Shown piece by piece: positions 20,620 through 32,250 of a stretch of 64,000 nt of DNA; position 1 is the first letter of the stretch, and each line of letters begins with the position of its first letter. The DNA is taken from the NCBI RefSeq assembly GCF_000276665.1, contig NW_004955483.1, forward strand, positions 9,660,680 to 9,724,679. The letters run 5' to 3'. The notes beneath the pieces were generated by a model. That model did no database searches, was not told the origin of the DNA, and saw nothing but the letters and a program-made list of their open reading frames with translations. The position numbers and the translations under genes were made by a program. The stretch comes from Chinchilla lanigera. Its lineage: Eukaryota; Chordata; Mammalia; Rodentia; Chinchillidae.

Positions 20620-20830
20620 CCTTACCAGCATTTTCCATGTTTGAGGGCAGTATGCAAATGGAATCATGTATTTGCACTCTATTGTGCCTGGCTTCTTTTG
20701 TGAAATTAACTCATATTGATGTTCAAAGTTATAGAGTGTACATTTTTATTTCTGTGCAATATGCTATTGAATGACTATGAGGATTCACTTGTCCATTCCT
20801 TTCTTCATGGAGGTTTGTGTAGCATCTTGG
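20620..20830 (-). mobile_element. Old L1 (L1M-type) 3' part, antisense, left piece
   Basis: GTGCCTGGCTTCTTTTGTGA and CACTTGTCCATTCCTTTCTT are landmarks of an antisense ancient L1. The homology breaks at 20831 and resumes at 21180. Confidence 0.7.
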
Positions 20831-21179
20831 TCCATTTTGTGCCTCTATGACAGAATACCTAACAGTGAGTAATTTAGAGGAATAGAAATTAATTTCTCTT
20901 TGTTCTGGAAGATGGGCAGTCAAAGATCAAGGGGGCAGCAGGTTTGGTGTCTGGTAAGGTCCTGGTCTCCATTTCTAAGAAGGTACCTTGAACTCTGCAT
21001 CCTCTGGAGGGAGCCATGCTGTTCTCCTTTGGGCAGAAAAGTAGACAAGCCAAGAGAGGCGAAGGGACCCTAAGCTGCCCTTTCGTACATCCTAAGGGTC
21101 CTGACTCTTGATACTATTACAGTAGCAATTAAATTTCAACGTGAGTTTTTCAGGAGATAAATGTTTAAACCATAGCAGG
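20831..21179 (-). mobile_element. MaLR-type LTR, antisense, nested in an old L1
   Basis: Begins TTGGTCCATTTTGTGCCTCT..ACAGAATACCTAACAG and ends near GTTTAAACCATAGCA, the two typical antisense MaLR termini. It sits inside the L1M relic (20620-20830 / 21180-21735), so it is younger than that LINE. Confidence 0.75.
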
Positions 21180-21735
21180 TTTCTTCCAGTTTTAGGCTTC
21201 TATGAATGGTGTTGCAGTCAACATTCTACATTTCTTCTACTGGATGTATACAGTATATACACATCTTCCAGGGTGTAGCAAAAGTAATACTGCTATGTCA
21301 CAGTGTATATGTATTCAAACTTAGACACTGACAGTTTTCAATGGACTTATATTCATGTGCTCTTCTACCAGCAGTGTATGTCTGTTTTGATTGTTCCATA
21401 CTCTTCCCTAACCCTGGCAATTTTCTTGTACATAAGTTTTTTGTTTTGTTTTGTTTTGTTTTGTTTACTTCTAGGGATAGATACTTAGGACTAGAATTGC
21501 TAAGCCATTGGTGTATGTTTAACTTAAACACATGTGGCCAGGTTGTTTTCCAAAAAACATTTTCACCAAGAATATATTCTTTCCCTACATCTCTGCCAAT
21601 AATAAACAGCACTGCTCTTTTAAATTTTCTCCATTCTGATGGGTGGAAGGTAATATTACATTGTTATTTTAACCTGTATTCATTATTATTCAATTTTCAT
21701 ATTTATTGGCCACTTGAGTTTGATCTTCTATATTA
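21180..21735 (-). mobile_element. Old L1 (L1M-type) 3' part, antisense, right piece
   Basis: TTCTTCCAGTTTTAGGCTTC continues the L1 broken at 20830. GATACTTAGGACTAGAATTG and GCCAGGTTGTTTTCCAAAAA are further antisense L1M landmarks. A TTTTG microsatellite lies at about 21440-21465. Confidence 0.75.
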
Positions 21736-22044
21736 AAGAGCTAATTTTAACAAAGAGGAAGAAACCCTTAAGGGAATGTGTTAGCTGTCTTTGAATATTT
21801 GAAAGCTCATGTTCTAAGGAATTCTATGTATTCTATGTATCTGCTGTAGGTAGGTTTGGGCCAATGAATGGAAGTTTTAAGGTCACATATTTTAAATTAA
21901 ATTAAGAAAGGAATTTCAAGCCATCAGTGTTATCGCATTAAAAAAAAACAAACAAACCAGGCTTTCTTTAAGGTTGTAAATTCTGCTTGAAGGTCACAGG
22001 TGATAGAAGATATTCTTCCACTGGACTGAAGATGGGCTTAAATG
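21736..22044. other. AT-rich sequence, nothing recognised
   Basis: No gene or repeat that I can name. Confidence 0.5.
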
Positions 22045-22225
22045 AGAAATTCCCAAACCAGGCTTCTCGTGAGAATCAAATTAGGAACTTTAAATTTCAG
22101 ATTCCCAGTGCACGCCTGGAGGATTTTGTTAGAGAAGACCTGGGAAAGGGCCCAGAATTTTTAAAACAATAACCCAGTGACTCTGATGAAGACTGTATAG
22201 ACCAACGTTTGAGAAACACCAGTTT
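22045..22225 (+). mobile_element. MER5-like non-autonomous hAT element
   Basis: The text CAGATTCCCAGTGCACGCC, GGGCCCAGAATTTTTAAAAC, then CCCAGTGACTCTGATGAAGA and CGTTTGAGAAACACCAG follows the layout of MER5-type (hAT-Charlie) DNA transposon relics. It has no coding capacity. The exact ends and inverted repeats were not resolved. Confidence 0.65.
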
Positions 22226-22269
22226 AGATGACTTCTAGAATCTTTTTGAATTTTAAAATGGTAATTGTT

Positions 22270-22440
22270 TTCAGTTTTAAATCTTTTTATTAGTGCAGTA
22301 CATGTTTGCAGTACACAGTGATTACATTTCTCGTGGGGAGTTGGTCCGTGAGCATAACACACCTTACTTTTTTTTTCATCCTCTTCCTCTCCTCTTTCCT
22401 CTCTCTCCATCTCTTGGTTTTTTCTTTTCTTTTTTTTTTT
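22270..22440 (-). mobile_element. L1 3'UTR, antisense
   Basis: The minus strand ends in TGCAAACATGTACTGCACTA followed by A-rich sequence and is preceded by a purine-rich tract. This resembles the plus-strand L1 tails at 12230 and 59970. Confidence 0.6.
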
Positions 22441-22859
22441 TGCAAAAAATCTACCTCCTTATTTCCTATCATCTATTTTCTATTTTTCTCTTTATTTATA
22501 TTTTGGGTTTCTTAAGGTCATGTGTCTGATTCATCTTACCAGTTGCTAGGTCAGTGATTTAATTTAAACCAAATTGTGATAAGAGTTGATGAAATGGGCT
22601 ATAAACACCCCCTTCCACAGCTCTTTGTCCCTTTGACTAGTACCTCTTATGAACTTTCCTCCTACAAATGAATTTGTCCTAACAGTAATCCTCCAACAAA
22701 TAAAACTCCTCTAAGTTTATGAGTTAAAGGCTAATAATTCATCCATGAAGCACTTTTGGAATTCCAGAGCTGAGCATTGGGGAAGGGTGGTGGTTATCAT
22801 CTCAGAAGTAACTTATAAGGAGATTAATCCTTTGTTTCAAATGAACTGCCATGAAAGAG
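22441..22859. other. AT-rich sequence, nothing recognised
   Basis: No gene or repeat recognised. Confidence 0.5.
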
Positions 22860-23035
22860 AATGAGTTTTGAAGTCATAGGTCTGATTCACTCTTTATCTC
22901 AGTCTCCTTATGTCTACAGTGGGGACAAGAATATTGCAGGTTCTATTCTACAAGATTTTCTCCTGGATTAAATGAGAAAGTATACAAAGCACTCAAAATA
23001 ACATTTGGCAAGCAGGAAAAGTATAACTATTAATT
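22860..23035 (+). mobile_element. MIR SINE relic
   Basis: GTCTGATTCACTCTTTATCT, CAGTCTCCTTATGTC and GATTAAATGAGAAAGTATA, then CAAAGCACTC, follow MIR order. It is ancient and heavily diverged. Confidence 0.7.
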
Positions 23036-25305
23036 GCCTTCCATTCTTTCTCCTACAATGCTGGAAAAAGCCACTTATTTTGAACACAGCTTGTTCTCTT
23101 CTTTCTACTACAATTCACTATGTCAGAACACAAATTTGATCTTGATATAGTAGTTTAAAAGTATTGTAAGCATTTAAAAATATTTGACTCTTTCTTTGAC
23201 AGTTAATGGAGGTACACAATGTTTTACCCTAAGTGCTCCTCAGACATTTCAGGGATATTTAAAGGAAAATATTTACATCCAAAGAAGAGAAAAACTTAGT
23301 CTTAACAGGAACGTTTCCAAAGGTTACAAAAGAAAAGCTATTTTTGGAGTGTCCTCCTCTGTTGCAAGAGGATTTTTAAAAATTGGCTTATTCTTTGTCT
23401 TTTATTGGTTATTTTAGGTTTCAGTTATTTTTTGAGGTTTGACATTCAGTGAAGCTTAAGCTTAATTTTGTTTCTAATTCCTTCTGCTCAACTAGAGAAC
23501 TAAAGTCAAAGTTCAGCCAAGTTTCTACTTAAGAGAATGGGAATTTGGATCTGGTCTCTGAAACTCCAGTTGCTGTAAAGGGAAGCTCCTATAGCTCTCC
23601 CTTGGCATAAGAGGCAACACTTCCAACTCTCTCCCTTGGTCCAGCTGAGAAAGTAGACAAGTCAAGCTCAGTTTTAACCACTACCTGGGAGTCTAATTTG
23701 TTTTTGTAGAATAAGTACAGAGGCATAGTTCATTCTAAACAAATGACTTTCAGGTAAGAGAATGAATGAATGAGAGAATGAATGAAATTAGAACCAAGAG
23801 TGACAAAGTGGAAACTAGGAAGTGGAAGAACCGAAAAGAACACCACTGATGAAAGACTGGCTCTAGGAGCACAGGAAACCAGAGAGACCCAAACACATCC
23901 CTTATGCCAGGGTTCAACTGATGGCAGATTGTCAGGCAATGAGTGGAGAAAATGTGTTCCAGAAATTCTTGGGAGAACACTGCAAGGAATGTGTTAATAC
24001 ATGTTTGAGGAAGTAGTGAGAATCTCAAGGGGTCAGGTACAAGGCAAGAGATGGGGGAACTTACTGATAATTCTAGGATGATGAGAGGAGAGGAAGAGGG
24101 CAGAGGAGGATCCGGAGCCTACCCAAATTGAATGCCCTGTTCTGCCAGCGACAAGTTTACAAAGCTTTCAAGAGACACTGACTGGTTGGACTTCTTATGC
24201 AAGCGGGTGAAGAGGCAGCTGGGCATGCTGCTAAGGTGATTCAGGGCAGAGGCGGCTGGGAGCTGAACATTGAGGCTGGGAAGTAGAAGGGAGTGAGGTA
24301 CACACAAGAGCTTGCAGAAATCATGGGAAGACTTTGGCTTATCCTGGGCAGAGAGTAACGTTAGACCATGTGTGTCTGATCTCTGCTGCCATCTTGATTA
24401 CATGAGAGGATGCCAAGGAAATAAGTATCCATAGGAAAGGTGAATAAACCCTTCCTTCCAGGTCCTTCCCTAGGCCAGATGTTGGTGCTTAGCATGTTGA
24501 ACTGACGTTCAGTCACATCATTTGTGTTTTCAGGACTGCAGCAGACAAGGCAGACTTGAATAGCTATCAAAATAATCAACGCAATATATCCACTAAGTTA
24601 CATACATACTACACAACTTACATACATAATATACCCTGTGTGTGTGAATATGTCCATTGTACAGGGGTGTGTATATTAGTAAAACTGATACTTTTTTCTC
24701 CAGGATCTTCTAGTCATCTGGCAGGGTGGATAAGACAAGAAATATGGTACCTCAGTGTCCTGGGCTCTGAAGGGACTCTGAAGGTTGAGGTGTTCTATCT
24801 GGCTAGAAAGGACCTGTGGAGGTGGCTTTCAGTCCACCAGGCAATGAAACACCAGTAGGTCTTCCACAGGCAGAGGGCTCAGGTGAGGGCATATGGGTGT
24901 TTGGGATGGCAAGAGTGGAGAAATCAGATGAGTAAAGATAGGTTGTATGAGGGAAGGCAGCAGAGATCCGTTTGGCTGAGAAGAGGGATCATAGCTTCTA
25001 TCCCTTGGTTCTGAACACCCTAAGTCTAGTCAGGAAACTATTACTATTTCTCACAAGATCAAACTATGTGGCCAAACTGTGACCAGCACTTCACAGTGGC
25101 CAGACTTTTTACTCCCTGAGAGTAATCTGGACCTGGTGCTCCTATTTGGGGCTCATTTTACTGGGTGCTGGGAGAAAATAATTTAGCACTGATTTGTTAT
25201 CCATGGAGCTTAAAAGGGAGGGATCAAAACACTCCCTGAAACATTTGTTGAGAGCTTATAATGTTGATTGATTTCTGCTAAAGTCCACCATTCATTCATT
25301 CGATA
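23036..25305. other. Long single-copy-looking stretch
   Basis: About 2.2 kb with no recognised gene or interspersed repeat. A (GAAT)n-like run is at 23759-23787 and an ACATAC-rich run at 24600-24640. Short frames on both strands are uninformative. Confidence 0.5.
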
Positions 25306-25470
25306 CTTTTTTTTTTTTTTTAATCTTTTTGAGACAGGGCTTCACTATGCAGTTCAAGTTGGCCTTGAACTCACTTTGTAGCCCAGGCTGGCCTCAAACA
25401 CATGGTGATCCTCCTGCCTCAGCCTCCCCAGTGCCAGAACTACAGTTGTGCGCCACCACACCTGGCCATC
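25306..25470 (-). mobile_element. B1-like SINE, antisense
   Basis: A poly(T) start (the antisense tail) is followed by GAGACAGGGCTTCACTATGC, GTAGCCCAGGCTGGCCTCAA and GCGCCACCACACCTGGCC. Flanks TTCGATACTT and ATCGGATACTT suggest an imperfect target-site duplication. Confidence 0.95.
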
Positions 25471-26334
25471 GGATACTTATTGAGTTTATTTACTGAGTCT
25501 GAATGTTCTAGGTATAGACAGGGCAGTGTACTAACTGTGTTCACAGCTTGTGCAGAAAACCAGCATAATTACCATAACGTAAGAATGACTATCTAAGCCC
25601 TCCAGGCCTTGAATTTCCAGGTATTCTAAGATTTTTCTGGGACACCTTCCACCTTTTCCCTTCTGTGTAAATAGCTCAGACCCCAGAAAGAGACCTCACT
25701 TCACCAAACAAAATAAAGCTCTGATCTCAACTGCTGCAGAAATTCCGCTGGAGAATATCAGTATAGTATTGAAGCAGGTCTTACATCCCATCCCATCTTT
25801 CTTTCTGCCATCTGCATCAACTGAACAGTTGCTCCTTTGGGCTTTGGGCTTTGTAATGGTGCCAGAATTCAGTAAATGTTGCCAAAGTTCCAAATCAAGC
25901 AGGCGGGTGAAAGCTGAGGGTGCCTTATTCCTCTCCAGGGAGATGTGGCAACATACTTCTGACCCTACACCCAGTCTCCCATCTAGACTTCTCCACACCA
26001 GTGGTTTTTCCCCTGGAATCTGGGCCCATGGCCTTGTTAGTTTCTAGTTTATGTTCTTGTCTGAGTCATGAAATCTGCTCAAAGTCTACATACAGCTGAG
26101 ACTTGAGCTTTTGTTTTATGAACTCAGATGGTCCATGTTCCGGAAACACTTCCACCTGAACCCAAAATGAGCAGCTTGCTCTGCAATACGTGCTTTGCCT
26201 TCAAAAGCTTCCTCATCTTTAAACATTTCCCCAAGATGCCTTTGATGTGGCCCTTTTTTGAAAGCCTCTTGTCACACAGAAATGTAAGCTTTAGTAAACA
26301 AAATCAAAAAATTTCAAGTTGCCTTGTTTCAGAT
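25471..26334. other. Single-copy-looking sequence
   Basis: No gene or repeat recognised. A frame of 100 codons on the minus strand (25696-25998) overlaps one of 92 codons on the plus strand (25769-26047), and neither resembles a protein I know. Confidence 0.5.
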
Positions 26335-26536
26335 GTAAAATTGCCCCTCTTTTCCAAGGTTTCTCTTTTCCAAGGTGTGAGTTACCTGAGGTCAACCTCA
26401 GCCTAAAAATGTTAAATGGAAAATTCCAGAAATAAAATATTCATACATTTAAAATAACTTTTATTACAGTATAGTGTTGTAATTGTTCCATTTTATTATT
26501 GTTTTTAATCTTTTACTGTGCCTACTTAATAAATTA

Positions 26537-26576
<40 letters not shown>

Positions 26577-26680
26577 CAACACAGTATATGTAGGGCTTGG
26601 TATTATCTGTGGTTTCAGGAATTCACTGGGACTCTTGGAATGTGTCCCCCATGAATAAAGGCGTACTAGTGCAATTTTTT
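26335..26680 (+). mobile_element. Non-autonomous Tigger-type (pogo/Tc1-mariner) DNA element
   Basis: GAGTTACCTGAGGTCAACCT, TTAAATGGAAAATTCCAGAA and, near the right end, GTATATGTAGGGCTTGGTA, then GGAATGTGTCCCCCATGAAT, are Tigger/MER-type landmarks in order. The ends are diverged and no transposase frame survives. An (AT)n tract has expanded inside it. Confidence 0.75.
26539..26572. repeat. (AT)n microsatellite
   Basis: About 17 AT units inside a Tigger-type relic. Confidence 0.95.
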
Positions 26681-27159
26681 ATTTTTACCATTTTTAATTT
26701 CTATTATAAGGTTGATCTTGTCAGACTTCATTGATGAATGTGGGTTTTATATCCTTTTTTATATTCCCAAATGCTTTCTCCGTCCCTAGGATACACTTAG
26801 GCATCTTTTTTTTAAAGATGATTGTTTGACCATGAGATTCATGATGGCAGGATTTGCTACATGAATAAATGAATAAATTGTTACTCGAGCATGAATCAGC
26901 CATTATTCAGGACATTTTAATTCCATGCATTTCAACTCGATTCAGTTTTTAATTTTTGTAAACTAATAAAAGCATTAGAAGTTAGTCAAAGTGCTGTACT
27001 TTTGCCTCCTCAGTGGTTAGCATTTGCTAGGAAGGTTCCACTACCTAGTAGGTCACTGTTTCTGGCCAAGATGGACTCCAAGATGCAAGCACAATAGGAC
27101 ATCCTTCAAGCTAAGATACTTAATTTTAAATCAAGGACTTGTTTTTTCTTATGAATTTT
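26681..27159. other. AT-rich sequence, nothing recognised
   Basis: No gene or repeat recognised. Confidence 0.5.
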
Positions 27160-27330
27160 TCTTTCTTTTTATTTATTTATTTTGGTTTTTTTGAGACAGG
27201 GTCTCACTATTCAGTTCCAGCTAGCCTTGAGCTCACTTTGTAACCAAGGCTGGCTGCAAACTCACAGCACTTCTCCTCAGCCTCCTGAGTGCTAGGATCA
27301 CAGGCATGCACCACCACACCGGCTCTTAAC
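27160..27330 (-). mobile_element. B1-like SINE, antisense
   Basis: TTTTTTGAGACAGGGTCTCA, GTAACCAAGGCTGGCTGCAA and GCATGCACCACCACACCGGC mark an antisense B1-like copy with a T-rich tail on the left. Confidence 0.93.
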
Positions 27331-27595
27331 AATTTTTCCACCTGAAAGAATTTATAACTTTTCAGTCTCTGTGATGGGAAGGAGAAACAGAAGGCTGGAC
27401 CTTTTTGGACCAACCCTTAACCACAAAGAATGGAAAAGTGGCCAGGGAGTTTGGTCTTTGCAGAGCTGGAGGAGCGTGGAGACACAGGCCACGCTGGCCC
27501 CCACGAAGGGCCATTATTGCTTCCTGGAAGTTCATTTCACTAATTTGAAGTTCTCACTAGTTTCCTTTGCTCGATTTGGATAGAAATCATAAACT
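27331..27595. other. Single-copy-looking sequence
   Basis: No gene or repeat recognised between two SINEs. Confidence 0.5.
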
Positions 27596-27775
27596 GGCCA
27601 GGGGTGATGATGCACGCCTGTAATCCCAGCATGGAGGGAGGCTAAGGTAGAAGTATATCAAGGTCAAATCCTGCCTCTGCAATTTAGGAAGACCCTGTCT
27701 TGAAAGAAAAATAAGAAAGATGTAGCACAACAGCAGTGCCCCTGGGTTCGATCCCCAGTAGGGAAAGAAAATATG
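27596..27775 (+). mobile_element. B1-dID-type dimeric SINE
   Basis: A B1-like half (GATGCACGCCTGTAATCCCA..AGACCCTGTCTTGAAAG) is joined to an ID-like 3' half (GATGTAGCACAACAGCAGTG..GGGTTCGATCCCCAGTAGG). The A-box part of the ID half is shortened. Confidence 0.85.
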
Positions 27776-27784
27776 TATGAGCTA

Positions 27785-28505
27785 GAGGCTTTGGGCTTTG
27801 AGTGCCAATGGCCCTCAGCCCTTGTTGTTATGGATCTGGGCCCTACATTGCCACCAGTCTCTAAATGCAACCAGTTGAAACCAGTGAATGTCAGTCGCTT
27901 TGGTCTGCACTACTGATTGTCACTGCTAGTCAAGACTGGTGGACACATCTGATCACTGCTGCTGGACGCAGCTGGTCTCTGCTGCTCATCTCTGCTGATT
28001 TCTGGCACTCTCCAGAGTAAGCAGGTCCTAGTGTTTCTAGAGTTTTTTTTTTTTTTTTTTTTGATTTGCTTTGTTTTTTAAGCAACAGGTTCTTCCCACA
28101 CTATTAGGGACAAGATATCCAAATAGCTTTACAAAACTATTGGCTTTATTTGAATAGGGCCTGTGCTGAAGCATATGGAGGTGGACCAGGTCCCAAATGA
28201 GAACCCTCCTCTCCTAGACAACCCAACACAGCCAGAGGTGTACTGCTTATGTAGCAGCAGGTCTGTGATTGGTTCAAAGTCAAGCCTACAATTGGTCTGA
28301 ATTTGAGCCTGCCAGTTTGTCCACATTGGTCTAAATCTATGCTTTCTGGTTTGAGTTTCCTGATTGGCCCAAACTGAGGGCATCCAGGACAGACACAGCT
28401 GTAGCTGCCGGCCAGCACACACGCCCCCTTCTGGATGTTACAGGGAAAATGGAAGAGTTGGGCCATTTCTCATGTCTCCAAGTGAGCCCAGGCTCAAAGC
28501 AGGAT
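27785..28505 (-). mobile_element. ERV LTR, CCAAT-array family, copy A, antisense
   Basis: The plus strand shows TTTATT at 28147 (antisense polyadenylation signal), GCTTATGTAGC near 28246 at the TATA position, and four ATTGG pentamers (CCAAT on the minus strand) at 28268, 28291, 28325 and 28363. It is then followed by CACGCCCCCTTCTGG and AGGGAAAATGG. The same order recurs at 36936 and 37430. A poly(T) run lies at about 28047-28064. There is no internal retroviral gene, so it is a solo LTR. Confidence 0.7.
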
Positions 28506-30757
28506 AACACAAATGCCAAAGGAAAGGTAGGTCTGAGTAACAGATGACACAGAAATGAGCAAGATGGTGACAGAGCCTTATGCAGTGGTGACTCTAACAG
28601 GACAAGAACTCAGGAGATGATATCTTGGATGTCTCTGGATCTCTCACTCAATAATGTGTGTCTTTGTCTCTGCACATAAATAGTATTTTGGACTGGAGAT
28701 TTTAAAAGGATGCCTGAGGATTGGTGCAGCTTAAAGTTCTACAAAAGGAGAAGATGAAAAACACAATTCCTTGGTGATGGCTCTCCGCAGAGCCCATGAA
28801 TCTGATGCTTTATGTCGTCCCCCATAATCCCAGCAAATGGTTATAATCATCCTGACCACCAACTACCACCATGACAGAAGACTAAACACTTCATTTGAAA
28901 CCCTAGACAAATACTAGGTCTTCATATCATAAGACCCACATACTTTTAAATGGTTATTTCTGCTTCCTCTTAGTCTCAAGCCAACAAAGGAAAGAAAAAA
29001 AAGAAGAAGAAAGGATCAAATTTCTCAAGCATTTCTGTTAGGAACCACTTAACTAGACCTCAGCCTTGTTAAGTTTTAGTCCTGGGTCTTACTTTCTTGT
29101 TGTAATTCAAGTAGATTCTGAGTTGTAGTTTTCTTAATGAAAAGCACACCATCTGGACAGCCCTTGAAGGATGAGAGGAGTGATTCTAGTAGGAGTATGT
29201 ATCTTGAAACTGGTACCAGGGCAGTGGATTCTGAGAGGTCCAACTCTTTCTTCTCTTCCCCCTCCCAACTTCCCTCATAGGTTGCAAAGTTTCCTTTTGG
29301 TCAAACAAGCTAACTCGTGACTGTCGGTATTCACCTTGGCTTAGCAGCAGTGGAAGAGACTCGTCTCTGCGCCAGTATTTACATGGAACTAATCTTTCTG
29401 CTGTTGTCCTAACCTAGGCTTAGAAACAAGCGTGACTCCAGAGTGCTCACGTTAGCCTCATTCCGACTTAAGCAACAATTCTCATCCAATGGAAAACCAT
29501 GTGGCACTATTGGCATCCATGTGACTTTTTTTTCCGTTACCCTAGATGTTGCTGAGAGTTTGTTACAAATACATAATAGGTCCAAGCCACTCCATTTTCA
29601 TTTTCTCTGGCATTCTCATTTCATTAATTTCAAGGAGATGCCTATGACTTACTTGTCTGTTGCCTCTGGCTCTTCTTTCTAAAACACACTAATTCTTTCC
29701 ATGGGCAACTCTGCTTGCTTTCATCTGAGGAAGTCTGAGTGGTTTCCCTGTAAATGTAAGGACATTGATCTCCCATCCGAGTACCCTGGGCTCTAAGGCA
29801 GTTAATTTCTACCAGAGTGGTGAACTTATTGTCGTTGAGTTTCAAAGAAGAGCACTGGATATAAGGCAGTTTTCTTGGTGTAAACATGACATACTCTGAG
29901 ATCCACGGAGCCAAAGATGCCTCTGGCATCCCTGTAAAAGGAGGAAGTTTCTAACCACAGAGGATGACTGGATAGCCCCCCATGGTCCCAGACAGTCCAG
30001 GGCAGTCCTGGCAAATGTGCACACTTTCCACTTGCATGCAGTGGGAATCATCCACACTCAGTTTACTTTGCAATCATTCAGCAGGGAAATTCTTGACATC
30101 TACTTGTTAATTTTGCCCAGTAACTTCAACGACAGTGGATGCCAGTCATTTCCTCCTGTCATACACAGCACCCAGATGACCCAAGGTGATTTGATCTCTT
30201 TCTTTCCTCACTCTAGGCAGTAACCCTTGAGCCACATCTCTGATCATGGTGTGCTGTTTCCCATCAAGTGGCCAGACCATGAGGTGGCACTGTAATGATT
30301 TTTTCCTTGAGTGATCATTTAAATAGCTATGAATTGGTGAGATTCCTTACAGACCAGATAACACTCATCTCTATTGGCCACAGGCTTAAAAACCAAGGAA
30401 GAAGTAAGGGGTCAATCTCAAAACCAGCAGAAGGTCCATTTGGTTGTGAGAGGGGTGTCCTGGTAGCTACTGGCTGAGAACTAACCTTTCTGCCTGAGTT
30501 CCACAGAGCAGAAAGCCACCAAACACGGGTAGATCCAAGGAGGTTTCAGAGCATGAGCAACCCAGTTAAGACCAGTAGGTTTGTGCATGCAAAATAGACC
30601 AAGACCTTTAATTAAAGGCAAAGTTGTAATCACAGAAGACATAATTCTATTAAAATAGCACATGGGAGAAAAGAATCTTTGTTCATACTCCCTCATATCC
30701 CTAATGTCTCAGGGAGGATGGTTTTGACCTATTCCCCAAACATTTTTTTTTTTTAAA
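28506..30757. other. Long single-copy-looking stretch
   Basis: About 2.2 kb without a recognised gene or interspersed repeat. A purine-rich AAGAAGAAGAAAGG patch occurs near 29001. Short frames exist on both strands, none identifiable. Confidence 0.5.
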
Positions 30758-30759
30758 TG

Positions 30760-30890
30760 GCTGTAGCCTGTGGCTATAGTTCCAATTACCCAGGAAACCA
30801 AAATAGGAGGTTAACTTGATCCTAGGAGTTCAAGGGTCAAGACCATCCTAGGAAACATACCAAAGCCTCATCTCAAAGAAAAAAAAAATT
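30760..30890 (+). mobile_element. Diverged 7SL/B1-type SINE
   Basis: GGCTGTAGCCTGTGGCTATA, GGAGTTCAAGGGTCAAGACC and GCCTCATCTCAAAG, then an A-rich tail, recall a B1/Alu-type monomer without the B1 duplication. The family is uncertain. Confidence 0.55.
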
Positions 30891-31085
30891 ACAGGCACAT
30901 CCTGTAATTCTGGCTATGTGAGAGGCAGAAGCAGCAGGAGTGCAAGCTTGAGTTCCCCGAGCAACTCCATATCTCACAATTAAAAAGGGAGTGGTCATGG
31001 AGCTCAGCGGTAGAGCGCTTGCATGGGAGGCACAAGGCCCAGGGTTTGACCACCAGTACTGTCAAACAACTAAATAAAAAAATAA
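30891..31085 (+). mobile_element. B1-dID-type SINE with ID-like 3' half
   Basis: A degenerate B1-like part is followed by GGTCATGGAGCTCAGCGGTAG (A-box-like) and CCAGGGTTTGACCACCAGTA (B-box-like), then an AAATA-rich tail. Confidence 0.75.
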
Positions 31086-31196
31086 AATCATACAAGACAT
31101 TGAATTTGCATCTTCTAACTCACTTCTGGTCTTGCTTAAATACATAAAAAATGGGCCAGGAGTCCAGACATTAGAATATAAAGAATGATGCATGAG

Positions 31197-31544
31197 TGTT
31201 GCAATTTGGATCTTAAATGTCCCCCAAAGCCATATACTAAAAGCTTGGTCACCAGCTTATACAAGGGGATGTGATGGGACCTTCAGGAGGTAGGCACTGA
31301 TGTAAGCAAGTTAGGCCCTTAGAGATCTGCTTTTCAAGGGGCTGTTGAGACCCTGATCCCATCTTCTTTCTCTTTGCTTCCTGGGCCATGAGGTGACAGC
31401 CTCTTCCACCACATGCTCCCATGATTTGCCTCACTGCAGGTCAAATGATTATGAACTGAACCCTCTGAAACGATGAGTCAAATGAACATTTCTTCCTTTT
31501 GGTAGATTCAGGTGTTTTGTTACAGCAGAAAACTGACTAATATG
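31197..31544 (+). mobile_element. MaLR-type LTR (MST-like), sense
   Basis: Begins TGTTGCAATTTGGATCTTAA, passes CCTGGGCCATGAGGTGACA and GAACTGAACCCTCTGAAAC, and ends GTTTTGTTACAGCAGAAAAC then TGACTAATATGA. These are typical sense MaLR terminal and internal blocks. It is a solo LTR. Confidence 0.8.
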
Positions 31545-31614
31545 ACCAGGATTTTGTAACCATAAAAAGATTGGATTCCAATATACTCATTTCTGTTTGC
31601 CTCCTAAGTTATCC

Positions 31615-32250
31615 TTCAGAGAAATCAAGATGGCGGTACCGCCAGCCACGTCGTTGAAGACGCTGAACGTACTGTGCATCTTTACAACGTAGTTGCTGTT
31701 ACCAGAAGTGGCGATTTGAGCTCAAGTTTGGGCTATTCTTGGAACAACCCATTTTTCTAGCTGGCCTTCCCTGTCCTTGACCTACTCTATGTTTGGAGGT
31801 TGGAAAGCACCTCTTTTCTACGGAACATTTATTTCTCGTAAAGAGCCAACATTACGTCAATTTGGTGTAGTAATGGAAACCATAAAATGCCTGGAAATTT
31901 ACAGCCACTTTAACAAAATTTTTTCTTGTTTTTGCAGTGCGGTACAAAGACCTCTAGGTGGTAGTAAAGCCTCCAACCTGTTTTCGTGACTACAATGAAT
32001 AGCTAGTCAGCAAATAGTGCCTTAACATCTTGAAGAGTTAATTGACAGGACAATTGAAGTTGACGCATTTTCCTGTGGTCTCAGCATTATCATTTTTTCC
32101 CTGATTCTCAGTCAAGGGCATCTTGCCCAGAAGAAGGAACTCTGAAAGCCAAGCGTGAGACTGGGAGCAAGGCTTAGGAAATGCTTAAGTTTAGAACTTA
32201 CTTGAAGCTTTAGGGTGACACATTTCAAACCAAATTCAGATACCTTTGAA
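31615..32250 (+). pseudogene. Candidate retrocopy starting with a CpG-rich ATGGCGG context (unidentified)
   Basis: AATCAAGATGGCGGTACCG resembles a mammalian start-codon context and is followed by a CpG-rich patch (31632-31690) in otherwise CpG-poor DNA. The frame is open for about 20 codons and then meets stops. A later open segment (31777-31989, 70 codons) follows in the same general direction. I do not recognise the parent. No clear poly(A) tail or target-site duplication was found, so this could also be single-copy DNA with a chance CpG cluster. Confidence 0.25.

Noticed and set aside
25402..25596. 64-codon plus-strand frame
   Set aside because: The first half is antisense B1 SINE, so the frame is a by-product of the repeat.
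30481..30696. Short minus-strand frame as a peptide gene
   Set aside because: 71 codons with no family features; the length is common by chance in this composition.
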